A DNA stretch of 15,727 nt from NCBI GenBank assembly GCA_009936675.1, contig JAACDY010000036.1:1-15727 (forward strand), in the 5' to 3' direction. Position numbers and translations under genes: made by a program. Positions 1 to 8,400 of this stretch are shown in pieces (the stretch's first letter is position 1; every line of letters starts with the position of its first letter). The notes beneath the pieces were generated by a model, which was not told the origin of the DNA, ran no database searches, and was given only the letters and a program-made list of their open reading frames with translations. The DNA comes from Bacteroidota bacterium (GTDB taxonomy: Bacteria; Bacteroidota; Bacteroidia; Flavobacteriales; Flavobacteriaceae).

Positions 1-293
1 CTCATACGTCCAGTGGGAAGCGGGCGATTCTTGGTTCGATCCATCAAGGCATCTTTGTCCTTTTCGATCCACTGGTTGAAAGCATTGGAGGCGCCCACCA
101 TCGCAAATCCACCAAAAAACAGCCCCACAAGTATGGAAACCTCAATTTGATCTACAGCGAGTAAATATCCTGCTACAGAGGAAAACACAACGCTCATCGC
201 CAAACGAAACTTGGTGAGTTGTAGGAAATCACCTACAAATGATACAAGGTTAAAACTTATTAAGGGTAAACTGTTGGAATGGGTCTTCATCAT
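1..293 (-). CDS. ctaB: Heme O synthase (protoheme IX farnesyltransferase), N-terminal part
   Basis: This UbiA-family integral membrane prenyltransferase converts heme B to heme O by adding a farnesyl group, on the way to the heme A/O of terminal oxidases. Only the first 97 codons are present; the gene runs off the left edge, so the remaining two thirds or so of a family member of about 300 residues is missing. Seen directly: two hydrophobic stretches (about residues 32-47 and 53-68), then the first Asp-rich prenyl-diphosphate/Mg site, with N70-A-F-N73, E77-x-D79-x-D81, M84-D85-R86-T87 and RPLPTGR (90-96). This is a signature of CtaB/CyoE rather than of UbiA or chlorophyll synthases. Two ATG codons stand in tandem (293-291 and 290-288), so the start could be either. 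It has its own promoter 15 nt upstream and need not depend on the tonB gene before it. Cytochrome oxidase genes would be expected beyond the edge, but that is inference. Confidence 0.93.
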   Translation of the reverse strand, partial: MMKTHSNSLPLISFNLVSFVGDFLQLTKFRLAMSVVFSSVAGYLLAVDQIEVSILVGLFFGGFAMVGASNAFNQWIEKDKDALMDRTKNRPLPTGRM

Positions 294-307
294 CAAATAT
301 CCAACGG

Positions 308-339
308 CAAAGATAGGCTACAAATTATCCATGTGCAAA
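308..339 (-). promoter_or_regulatory. Bacteroidota-type promoter for ctaB
   Basis: On the minus strand a TTG (complement at 336-338, part of TTTG 336-339) is followed after exactly 20 nt by TATCTTTG (complement at 308-315). That is a full match to the Bacteroidota sigma-ABfr consensus TTG-N19/20-TAnnTTTG. Transcription would start near position 300, leaving a leader of only about 10 nt before the first ATG at 293. The call rests on sequence match and position. Confidence 0.65.
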
Positions 340-347
340 CCTGTTTG
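336..347. repeat. Short palindrome over the ctaB -33 element
   Basis: CAAAC-CT-GTTTG is a 5-bp perfect inverted repeat with a 2-nt centre. Its left arm is the -33 element of the ctaB promoter. It is the right size for a regulator half-site pair, but it is short enough to occur by chance and no second copy was noticed. Confidence 0.25.
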
Positions 348-373
348 ACGATTTTAAGATCCAATTGACAACC

Positions 374-1084
374 TCATTGCAACTTAAATGTAATGGGAAT
401 AGAATAGGGCACCCTTACGGCCTTGCCTCTTTGTTTTCCAGGTATCATTTGGGGAAGGTTTTCAATGATACGCCGGGCTTCTTTCTCCAAATTCTTATCT
501 GGCCCCCTAGGCTGTACCATAATCACCCTTCCATCTACACCAATGATAAAACTCACGTATACTCTTCCTTGAATGCCCATTTCTTGTGCGATTTCAGGGT
601 AACGGAAATTTTTTCTAATATGTTTATTGATTTTTTCCTGAAAGCAGTCGCGTTGCCTTTTTTTGGATACCTTTTCACAACCTGGAAAAACAGGAATGTT
701 CTCAATAATGGCAAAGGGCACCACAACATCTTCCACTTCTTCCTCTACCTCTATCTCTTCTATTTCTATAATCTCCTCCTGATCGGTCTCGGTTGATTCG
801 ATTACTGTCTCCTCCACTTCCTCCTCATCCTCGACCACTTCAATCACTTGGGGTGCGGCAGGGGGTGGTGGTGGGGGTGGCGGGGGGGTCATTTTCATTT
901 CTGTAATCGGAATATCCTCATCCTCATCGTTCATAACACTCAGACGATCCAGTTCAACATCCCGCTCATAAGTTTTTAATTCAATTCCTCTCCAAGTCAA
1001 GAAGAGGATCAAAACCAACCCGATAAGAAAATAGGTTGTGCTGTTTTTGCTTAAATCTGCCTTAGGATTTTTTTTAGGTAACAT
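374..1084 (-). CDS. tonB: TonB-family energy transducer (downstream copy)
   Basis: This TonB protein would couple the proton-motive force (through ExbB/ExbD, not in this window) to TonB-dependent outer-membrane transporters. The order is: short basic cytoplasmic N-terminus, one membrane anchor (about residues 17-33), a run of nine prolines (67-75), an extremely acidic linker (81-119, 22 of 39 residues Asp/Glu, no Lys/Arg), and a TonB_C domain (about 150-236) with the RYPEIAQEMGIQGRVYVSF core. The Cys pair C136 (in PVFPGC) and C147 (in DCFQ) is typical of Bacteroidota TonBs and may form a periplasmic disulfide. It ends in VPYSIPITFKLQ, as expected for the last beta strand. It is the same length as the neighbouring tonB and clearly homologous along its whole length, so the two are a tandem duplication. 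A terminator separates them. No convincing TAnnTTTG promoter was found in the 118 nt upstream. Confidence 0.93.
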   Translation of the reverse strand: MLPKKNPKADLSKNSTTYFLIGLVLILFLTWRGIELKTYERDVELDRLSVMNDEDEDIPITEMKMTPPPPPPPPPAAPQVIEVVEDEEEVEETVIESTETDQEEIIEIEEIEVEEEVEDVVVPFAIIENIPVFPGCEKVSKKRQRDCFQEKINKHIRKNFRYPEIAQEMGIQGRVYVSFIIGVDGRVIMVQPRGPDKNLEKEARRIIENLPQMIPGKQRGKAVRVPYSIPITFKLQ

Positions 1085-1144
1085 AATTTCATGGTATTTG
1101 GGTATACTCTAATTTAAGAAAAAAGAGGGAAATGGACTGTTAAC

Positions 1145-1183
1145 AAAAACAAAAAAGTCTTAAAACCAAGGCTTTAAGACTTT
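1145..1183 (-). terminator. Rho-independent terminator after the upstream tonB
   Basis: A perfect 11-bp stem (AAAGTCTTAAA at 1154-1164 pairing with TTTAAGACTTT at 1173-1183) encloses an 8-nt loop. Read on the minus strand it is followed directly by TTTGTTTTTGTT. The stem begins 19 nt after the stop codon of the tonB at 1203. The T-run lies only on the minus-strand 3' side, so it acts in that direction. It is the clearest terminator in the window, although its stem is AT-rich. Confidence 0.8.
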
Positions 1184-1202
1184 CTATTAAGTTTGGCAAT
1201 GA

Positions 1203-1913
1203 CTATTGCAACCTAAAAGTAATGGGAATACTAAAGGGAACCCTTACCGGTCTTCCTCTTTGTTTACCGGGTGTCATATTGGGTAATTTACCAATAATCC
1301 TTGCAGCTTCTTTCTCCAAATTTTTGTCCGGCCCTCGCATTCTGATGTTCTTGATGGAACCGTCTTTGGAAATGATAAAATTTACATAAACCCTTCCTTG
1401 GATACCCATTTCTTGGGCGATTTCGGGGTAACGGAAATTTTTTCTTATGTGTTTATTGATTTTTTCTTGAAAACACTCTCTTCTTTTGGATTTGGCAACC
1501 CTTTCACAACCTGGGAAAATCGGTACGTCTTCAATAACCGCAAAGGGAACATCAACATCCTCAAAATCGTCTTCTATCTCAACCTCCTCAACTTCAACGA
1601 TTTCTTCCTGATCGGTCTCAGTTGATTCAATTACGGTTTCTTCCACTTCTTCCTCATCCTCTACAACTTCAATGACCTCTGGAGCTGGGGGTGGTGGAGG
1701 GGGTGGTGGTGGAACTTTGATTTGCTCTGTAATTGGGATTTCCTCATCATCGTCATCTTCAACGTTCAATGCTTCATACCCATAGCCACTCCTGTCATAT
1801 GTTTTCCATTCGATGGCCTGCCACGATATAAACAGAACTGTAGATAAGCCTATGATGAAATAGAGACTGCTATTTTTGGATAAATCCGCTTTTTCGTTCT
1901 TTTTGGGTTGCAT
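1203..1913 (-). CDS. tonB: TonB-family energy transducer (upstream copy)
   Basis: A second 236-residue TonB with the same layout as its neighbour: anchor about 17-33, nine prolines (68-76), acidic linker (81-121, 23 of 41 residues Asp/Glu), C136/C147 pair, and TonB_C domain from about 150. Residues 81-105 and 147-177 are identical to the other copy. The proteins differ mainly in the periplasmic stretch after the anchor (40-66) and in the strand region 178-193, where ISKDGSIKNIRM replaces IGVDGRVIMVQP. Those differing parts are where partner specificity could reside; this is inference. It has its own candidate promoter and terminator, so it is probably monocistronic. As in the other copy, neither exbB nor exbD is nearby. 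Confidence 0.93.
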   Translation of the reverse strand: MQPKKNEKADLSKNSSLYFIIGLSTVLFISWQAIEWKTYDRSGYGYEALNVEDDDDEEIPITEQIKVPPPPPPPPPAPEVIEVVEDEEEVEETVIESTETDQEEIVEVEEVEIEDDFEDVDVPFAVIEDVPIFPGCERVAKSKRRECFQEKINKHIRKNFRYPEIAQEMGIQGRVYVNFIISKDGSIKNIRMRGPDKNLEKEAARIIGKLPNMTPGKQRGRPVRVPFSIPITFRLQ

Positions 1914-1926
1914 TTTGTTGAATATA

Positions 1927-1940
1927 TTTAGTATGCTAAA
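1927..1940. repeat. Palindrome overlapping the tonB -7/start region
   Basis: TTTAG-TATG-CTAAA is a perfect 5-bp inverted repeat with a 4-nt spacer. It lies at the expected transcription start of the upstream tonB and shares five bases with the candidate -7 element. The position suits an operator, or a small 5' hairpin in the mRNA. It is short and could be chance. Confidence 0.3.
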
Positions 1941-1965
1941 CTAAAAAAAAATCGATAATAAACAA
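1936..1965 (-). promoter_or_regulatory. Candidate promoter for the upstream tonB
   Basis: On the minus strand TTG (complement at 1963-1965) is followed after 19 nt by TAGTTTAG (complement at 1936-1943). That is one mismatch from the TAnnTTTG consensus, at the permitted spacing. A start near 1930 would give a leader of about 17 nt. The spacer is a T-run, so some of the match may be compositional. Confidence 0.4.
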
Positions 1966-1992
1966 GATTTTTTTTGTCTTGGCAGTTTCATT

Positions 1993-2373
1993 CTATGCTT
2001 GGATCAATTGCTTGTATTGATCTGCGCTTAATAAATGTTTCAGTTGGGCAGGGTTATCCATTTTAATTTTGATCATCCAACCCGATTCATAGGGTTGATC
2101 ATTGACGGCCTCTGGGTTGTCTTCCAGCCCAGTATTAAACTCCAAAACCTCACCACTGAGGGGCATGAATAGATCAGAAACGGTTTTGACGGCCTCTACC
2201 GTTCCAAAAACTTGTTCCCTTTCCAAAGTGTCTCCTACGGTTTCAATTTCAATGTAAACGATGTCTCCCAACTCCCGTTGGGCAAAGTCTGTTATGCCTA
2301 TGGTGGCAATTTCATCGTCTAGCTTGATCCATTCATGGTCATTACTGTAAAGGAGATCGGAGGGTATATTCAT
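1993..2373 (-). CDS. gcvH: Glycine cleavage system H protein
   Basis: GcvH is the lipoyl carrier that shuttles the aminomethyl group between the P, T and L proteins during glycine decarboxylation in the cytosol. The 126-residue length is normal. The lipoylation site is K63 within GTVEAVKTVSDL; upstream is the conserved HEWI (13-16) and GITDFAQRELGDIVYIE (26-42), and downstream MPLSGEV (70-76), N85-PE and GWMIKI (98-103). No gcvP or gcvT is nearby, which is common because H protein is often encoded apart. It follows sprA by 44 nt and could be read from the sprA transcript, but a candidate promoter overlaps the sprA end. A weak 5-bp stem (CAAGA/TCTTG, 1963-1981) after the stop is not good enough to call a terminator. 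Confidence 0.97.
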   Translation of the reverse strand: MNIPSDLLYSNDHEWIKLDDEIATIGITDFAQRELGDIVYIEIETVGDTLEREQVFGTVEAVKTVSDLFMPLSGEVLEFNTGLEDNPEAVNDQPYESGWMIKIKMDNPAQLKHLLSADQYKQLIQA

Positions 2374-2397
2374 TAATCATGTTTTAAATTACAAACG

Positions 2398-2429
2398 CAA
2401 AGTAATACAATTCACTTTTAGTTTCCAAA
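2398..2429 (-). promoter_or_regulatory. Candidate gcvH promoter overlapping the end of sprA
   Basis: On the minus strand TTTG (complement at 2426-2429) is followed after 20 nt by TTACTTTG (complement at 2398-2405), one mismatch from TAnnTTTG. The -33 part lies inside the last codons of sprA and the -7 part in the intergenic gap. The start would be near 2391, 18 nt before the gcvH ATG. This would let gcvH be expressed independently of the very long sprA message. Confidence 0.45.
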
Positions 2430-5400
2430 ATTATAGCGAATGGTGATCCCAGACCGGATAGAGGTTTGTGGAAAAGCCGTTGAAATGGCAAATTCAGAGA
2501 AATTGTGATCGTAGAAAAATATGCTGGTCAGATTTTTGGACAAGTTATAGTTTGCTGAAAATTTGATTGACATTAGGGTTTGTCCGGCAGTTACTTGGTT
2601 GTTGTCATATTCTAAATTGCGCAATAGCGTGATGTTTTTTCGGTAGGAAAAATCTGCCTTGAGATTGAGATCCCCACTCAAAGTAACCCTTCTCCCTCCC
2701 AAACTGGTTCTGATTCGGAGGTCTTTTAGGCGATAGCCCATTCCCACAATGTATTCATTACCGCTTTGCTCGGTCAATAGGCTATTGTCCAAACTCAAAG
2801 ACAAAGCTCTATCTCTTCTCATTTCTGCTAGAATTTTAAGTGAGTTTTTGAACTCCACATCCAAACGAATCAAAGGATTGAACTGTTCTGCCAAATTGAT
2901 ATTGGAGTAAAATCTTGAGGTTCTGAAATTACCCAAAGGATCTTTCAGAAAGGGCTGGGTGGAGTCGTATTCCAAATTGGTTTGATAATTGGTAAGGGTA
3001 TAGCTCGAACGATAACCGTGGGTTATGGAAAAACGATTGAAAATTTTGGACAAAGATTTGATTTTGGTCAAGCCCGTATACTTCAAATTCCAGTTGGGTA
3101 GCGGTGTACTTCGGATAGGGTCAAAAGATATTTTATTGGGATCGCTACCAGAATAGGCAGAGAGAAAAGAGGCCACCAAAACAGTTTGGTGGTTTTTATT
3201 GAATCCTTCGGGCAAACCATCTTCGTCGCGATTGGTGAGTGAAGTTCCATTCGTCGCTGCCAAGCGATTGGCAACGATTAAACGATTGTCTCTAAAATTC
3301 TGAAAATTTTGATTGACAATACCCGTCCCACCTGAAAAAGCCGTTTTGATCAATATGGTAGACATTCCAAAATTACCGTATTCGTTGGTATTAAGGGAGA
3401 GATAGTCCCTATCCCGAATCAGAAAATTTTCAGACAGATTGTTTGAATAATTCCGTTCGGCATTCAAGTCGATGGTGAGGTCTTTGAGGGGGATGATCTG
3501 AGCAGAAATATTGAGTTTGTTGTTGTGAACTTGGACAAAAGGTTCGTTGAAATTGGGGAAATTGGTCAACCATCCCCTTTTGGCAACTTCATATCGAACA
3601 TCGGCTTGGCTTCCAAAAGTGAAACCAAAAGAAGGGTCTAAAGTACCCATGAATCCAACCTTGGGCAGATAACCTGGAATGACCTTACCGTTATTTTCCG
3701 AATAATTAAATTGTACTCTTTTGATGGATGAAAGGAGGTCAACGAAATAAGTAGCTCCTTTTCTAAAGGCGTTGTTTTTTGGTTTTTTTTCTTGTTCCTG
3801 AGTCTGAGGATTCTTGGCCGTCGCTCTTGCAAAAGGTTGATCAAAAGGAGACCTTTTGGATTTTAATCCCAGTATGGTATAGAGTTTATCAAAGGAAATC
3901 GATCCGGTTAGGGTTTTGGTATTGGCATTTTGAATGGTATTGACAATACCCAGTGGCAAACCTTCCTCACTGGTCACGGCTGCCATGGCGTTGGAACCCC
4001 TTTGCCAACTGAAATCACCGGTGTAATTGTAATTGGCATCAATAAAATTGAGAAAAGGAATTAATCGCAAAGGAATTTTATAGTTCAATGATAGGGTCTG
4101 AAAATGACGGTCGGTCTGACCAGTGTCCCAAATACCATCCCAGATGTCCAAACTTTTGTTGACCTTGCCCAAGGCATTATTGGGGTCATTTTCGAAGAAG
4201 TTTCGAACAATATTGTTGTTAGAGGCTGTAAAATTGAATCGCAAAGAACGGGTTAGGTTATGGCTGATGGTATAAGACCAATCAAACAGATAATTTCTGA
4301 GTTGAAGATCCGGTAGGGGAAGTTGTTGGCCTGTATCAACCCCCTCCATATAAACCTGTCGAAAACGCTGGCTACTAAAATCTCGATTGATATTGGAGGT
4401 AATTTCTATGTTGTTGGGAATAGGATTGAAATTGATTTCTTTTAGCCATTGCCAATAACGCTTTCTATTGAGAACTTTAATTTCCCTTAATGGATTAATT
4501 TCCAGTGATTTGAAGGAATGGCCGTAGTTGACCCCCAATTGAAGGTTTTTGTCGGTTTGATTTTCAATTTCATAATCGTGGTGTCGCAACTCGTTGTAGG
4601 CATATGAAAAATCAAAGTTTTCTGGGCTGTAGAAACGGGTGGGTTTATTCCCTGTTTTATTTTTTCTCACCCCGATCAAACTGATGCTCTTTCTTTGGGT
4701 GTAGTCAATGGCTTGTTCGTTAATAGAATCACTTTGAGTAGTCCTTTTGGAAGCATCCAATCGGTCTTGCAATAGGATGTCTTGATAAAAAGGATCATAC
4801 TCAGGGGTGATAAAGGTTTCCCCTACATTGAGATTGAGGGGTATTTGAAGTCCCCATTTTTCTGGCAAGAGTTTCCCCAGATTGATATTGGTCACCACAT
4901 CATACTGTTTCATATCCTCTCTATTACTTTGGTTGGGCGTCTGGTCTATGGAGCCAAACCCAATGGTTGACATTCGAGCTGTAGCAGCGACGGTGGCCAG
5001 ATCAGCGAAATTGGCGTCCATGGCTCCAACAGCTGCCCAACCTCCTTTGGAATCGATTCCGGCAATGCGCAATTCATTGAACCATACTTCCCCACACAAA
5101 TCATCTCCCAACTGCTGAGATGGGTTTTTCACCCCTATCATCAATGTCTTGATGGATCCCAAGGAGGGATTTCCTTTCACGGCAAATTTGTATTTCTTAA
5201 ATCCGGGAAGCGCACTGATGGGCGAAAACTCGCTGACGGGATTCAAGTCTTCATCAAAATAGGACACCCTGCCCAAACCAGAATTGTTGATTGCAGCGGC
5301 CTTAAGTTTTGCCAGTAATTTGATGGATACCTCCATAGCATTGGACTCTGGTATCCACACTTGTTCAGCAGTAAATTGATTGGATGAACTTTCAGAATAG

Positions 5401-8400
5401 TCCGTGGGTTTGAGTGGAATTTCGATTTGATAATAGTTGTCCAAAAAGTCTGTCCCCAAACGGATAAATGCAACCATACGTCGGTCATAGTCCTCGCCAG
5501 TTCCCTCTCCAGGTAGGGGTTTTTGGCCTACGAGGGATTCGGCATGTAAAAACATTTTAAGGTTTTTGTATTGTCGAATGTCCACATTCACATTTTTGTA
5601 AACTGCCCTGTAGTCCATTGGCTGAAGGTCACATATCCTCATGGACATGGATTGCTCATTTTGTCGAACAATGGTATTATTGTTGTTGATCTGTTCTCTT
5701 TGAATGTCGGGAGGCAATACATAGTTGATGGGAATACGGTTTTCGTTTTCCAAAATATTTACGGTACTGATGTCAACGGTAGTATTGTTGTTTTTGGGCA
5801 GGTTATTGTTTAGTTTTTGGTTGTATCTACGCCAATCCCCCCTGACCAAATCTAGGGTCCCAAATCGCAATACAACGGGCTGCTCAAAACCTTTGAGTAC
5901 CATTCGCATAAAACGGATAGAACGCAAATCTTCGATATTGTTAATGGCCTCAAAATATTCATCAAACTGAGTGTCTTCATAGTAACCCTTTTGTACTGGT
6001 ATTTTGAATTGAATCCAGCGGGTGGTTATTTCACCTCCGTTGGGTACGGAGACTTTCACATTTTCACGAACATCGGTGATAAAAGGGTGATTACCAACCC
6101 CCATTGATTTTGAAATGGGTATGCGATACTCAAAATAACTGTCGATCGTATTCATGCTTTGATCTCGGTTGATGTCTTCCGAATCTGGTTCGGTTGTATT
6201 TCCTCTGTCGGTGTCAGAAAAAGCAACGGGGGAGTTGCCTTGGGTACCATGGTAATTTTTGTAACGGTCCAAAACGCCTCCGTTGGCAGCAACAAAAAAT
6301 TGATAATTGTCACGTGCAGGATCCTCCGACGGTCCGTTGGTGTAGATCAACCGCTCTTGATTATCGTCCAAACCATCAAATCCAACATCTTGTACTACAC
6401 GATCCTCGGGAACTGTATTAAATGCATAGAGTAGCGATTGGGTGGAAGGGACTTTCCCCCAAGGGGTTTCATGGACTAAATTTTGACCGTTAAGCGCAGG
6501 TAAACCATTTTCAAATTGTTTTCTACCATCTTTGAGTATGTCTTCTGAAATATTTCCCAAATGGAAGTAAAGTTCCCCCAAGTCGTCATCCTCAGAAATT
6601 ATTTCACTAAAGGTATCCAACAACCAGAACTCTATAAATTCCACATTAGACTGTTCAAAATTAGTCGCATTAATGGGCCGCATGATCCCTGCCCAATTTT
6701 CGGCAGCATCACCTCTAAATTCCTCCTCGGTCACGTTATTGTAGGGTCCTATTTCTCGGGGATAATAAGCCAAGTCGAGTGTACTCTGAACCGTGGTAGT
6801 CCCTTGAACAAGATCTTGTTCGGGGAAAATTTCTTTGATAAAAATCCTCCGGGTCGTATTAAGTGAGATATCGTCATTGTTGATTCCTGCTGGCCTCCCG
6901 CCGGCATAGAAGATAGGGTCAATGGAATACCATGCGAGTTTTGCCCTTCCGAAGCCACTGCTGATATCGTTGTTTTTGACCTCTGATCCTTTAAAGTTTT
7001 TAAAGGGGATGCTAGAAAGTTTCCAAGAATTGAAACCCTTGATGTCGATGTTGGTTTGTGCTCCCTCAAAATCATCAATATACACATTGGATTCCCCTTG
7101 AAGTTGAGTGTTTTTAGGTTTCCCGGCAATGAGATTGGCTACTTCCCCCCTAAAAGACAACATGGAAGGCACATTGGTGTTAATGGTGGGTATCTTATTC
7201 ACCCAGCGGGTTAAGAAAGGGAGTTCGGTAGAAAAATTGGTGTTGAAACCGATCATGGTATTGTTTACTGGTTCGGTTCCATAGTTCGCTTTTTGAGTAA
7301 GTGGATTTTCACTCAAGTTCAATAAGGTTCCACCAAAAACCACTTTATCATTGACTTCGTGAACGACATTGACTCCAGAGAATCTTTTGTTCTGTTGGTT
7401 GAAAAAGGAGTTATTTTCAACAGAGATGTTAATGGGTACGTTGGAAGCTTGCAAAGCGGGGTCTAAAATTTTGACCCTACCAATGGCATAATTAACAGTG
7501 TAGTCAATACCTTCTCGCAACACCCTTCCTCCCGCTGTGACCTTTACCGAACCCCTAGGCACATTGAATGCTCCAATGGGAATGCCATCTCCCCCTTCTG
7601 ATTTATAGCGTCCTTTGAGCTGAAATTTATTTTTTTCGGTTGTTTCCAAAGCAGCAGCCTTGGTTTTGTGATACATTTCATTGAAAACATACCTTTTTTG
7701 GTTGGCGTTGTAGGTTTCAATGTTTTTATATTGCTCTCTTTGTGAGTTGGGATCGTCCAGTAGCTCAAAAAGGTATTCACCAAAAGGCTCTACATTGGGA
7801 AAAATAATTCTCCCGTATTGGGCTTCGATGGTAATCCCTGGAATATAATCAAAGAATCCATCTCCTTCGGGTTGTGGGTCTTGATAAAAGTTAAGTTGGT
7901 CTAAATTGAACGTGTTCAAAAGGACTCTGTTGTCCATTTGCTCTGGCCAAATGGATTTGTCAACAGGGGTCAAATAGTTGATAGGCGATGGATCAGAATA
8001 GAGGATATTGAGCCTAAAATTTTCCTCAGCAAGCTGAAAAGCTCCGGTATTGTATATGTTTTTCATCATCAAATCCCAAATGGGTTGACGTACATCCGTA
8101 ATGTTACTTTTGAGGAGTTTTACCACCAAATTGTTACTTACAATACTTTGGTTTTCCTCAGTAGGATTGGAGGTGACAGCGGTGGTTTCCACACTTCCAT
8201 TGGCAAATTCACCTACTTGATAGACTTTTCCCCTGAAAGTATATTGATAGGCCACGGCCAAAACCTCATCATTACTCAAGCGTTGATTAAGAGAAATATA
8301 ACCCAATTGGGGGTGAAGCTTGTATTCACTTTGGTTGAGTTTTCTGGCACTTTCCAAAACAGCATAATCAAACCCCTCATTGACTACATTGTTGTAGGCG

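Noticed and set aside
365..796. Plus-strand 143-codon open frame opposite the downstream tonB
   Set aside because: It is a mirror of the tonB coding strand: the acidic codons read backwards give Leu/Phe-rich nonsense. A similar shorter one occurs opposite the other tonB (1398-1625).
837..893. Poly-proline codon runs in the two tonB genes as microsatellite or phase-variation tracts
   Set aside because: The runs (CCN codons) are interrupted by mixed third bases (ggt/ggg/ggc), so they are not a pure repeat prone to slippage; both copies keep nine prolines.
1085..1144. Promoter for the downstream tonB
   Set aside because: No TAnnTTTG-like box at a proper distance from a TTG was found, though the terminator before it means a promoter should exist here.
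1963..1981. Possible terminator after gcvH (CAAGA/TCTTG stem)
   Set aside because: Only five pairs with a 9-nt A-rich loop, and the following T-run is interrupted and distant; the same bases serve better as the tonB -33 region.
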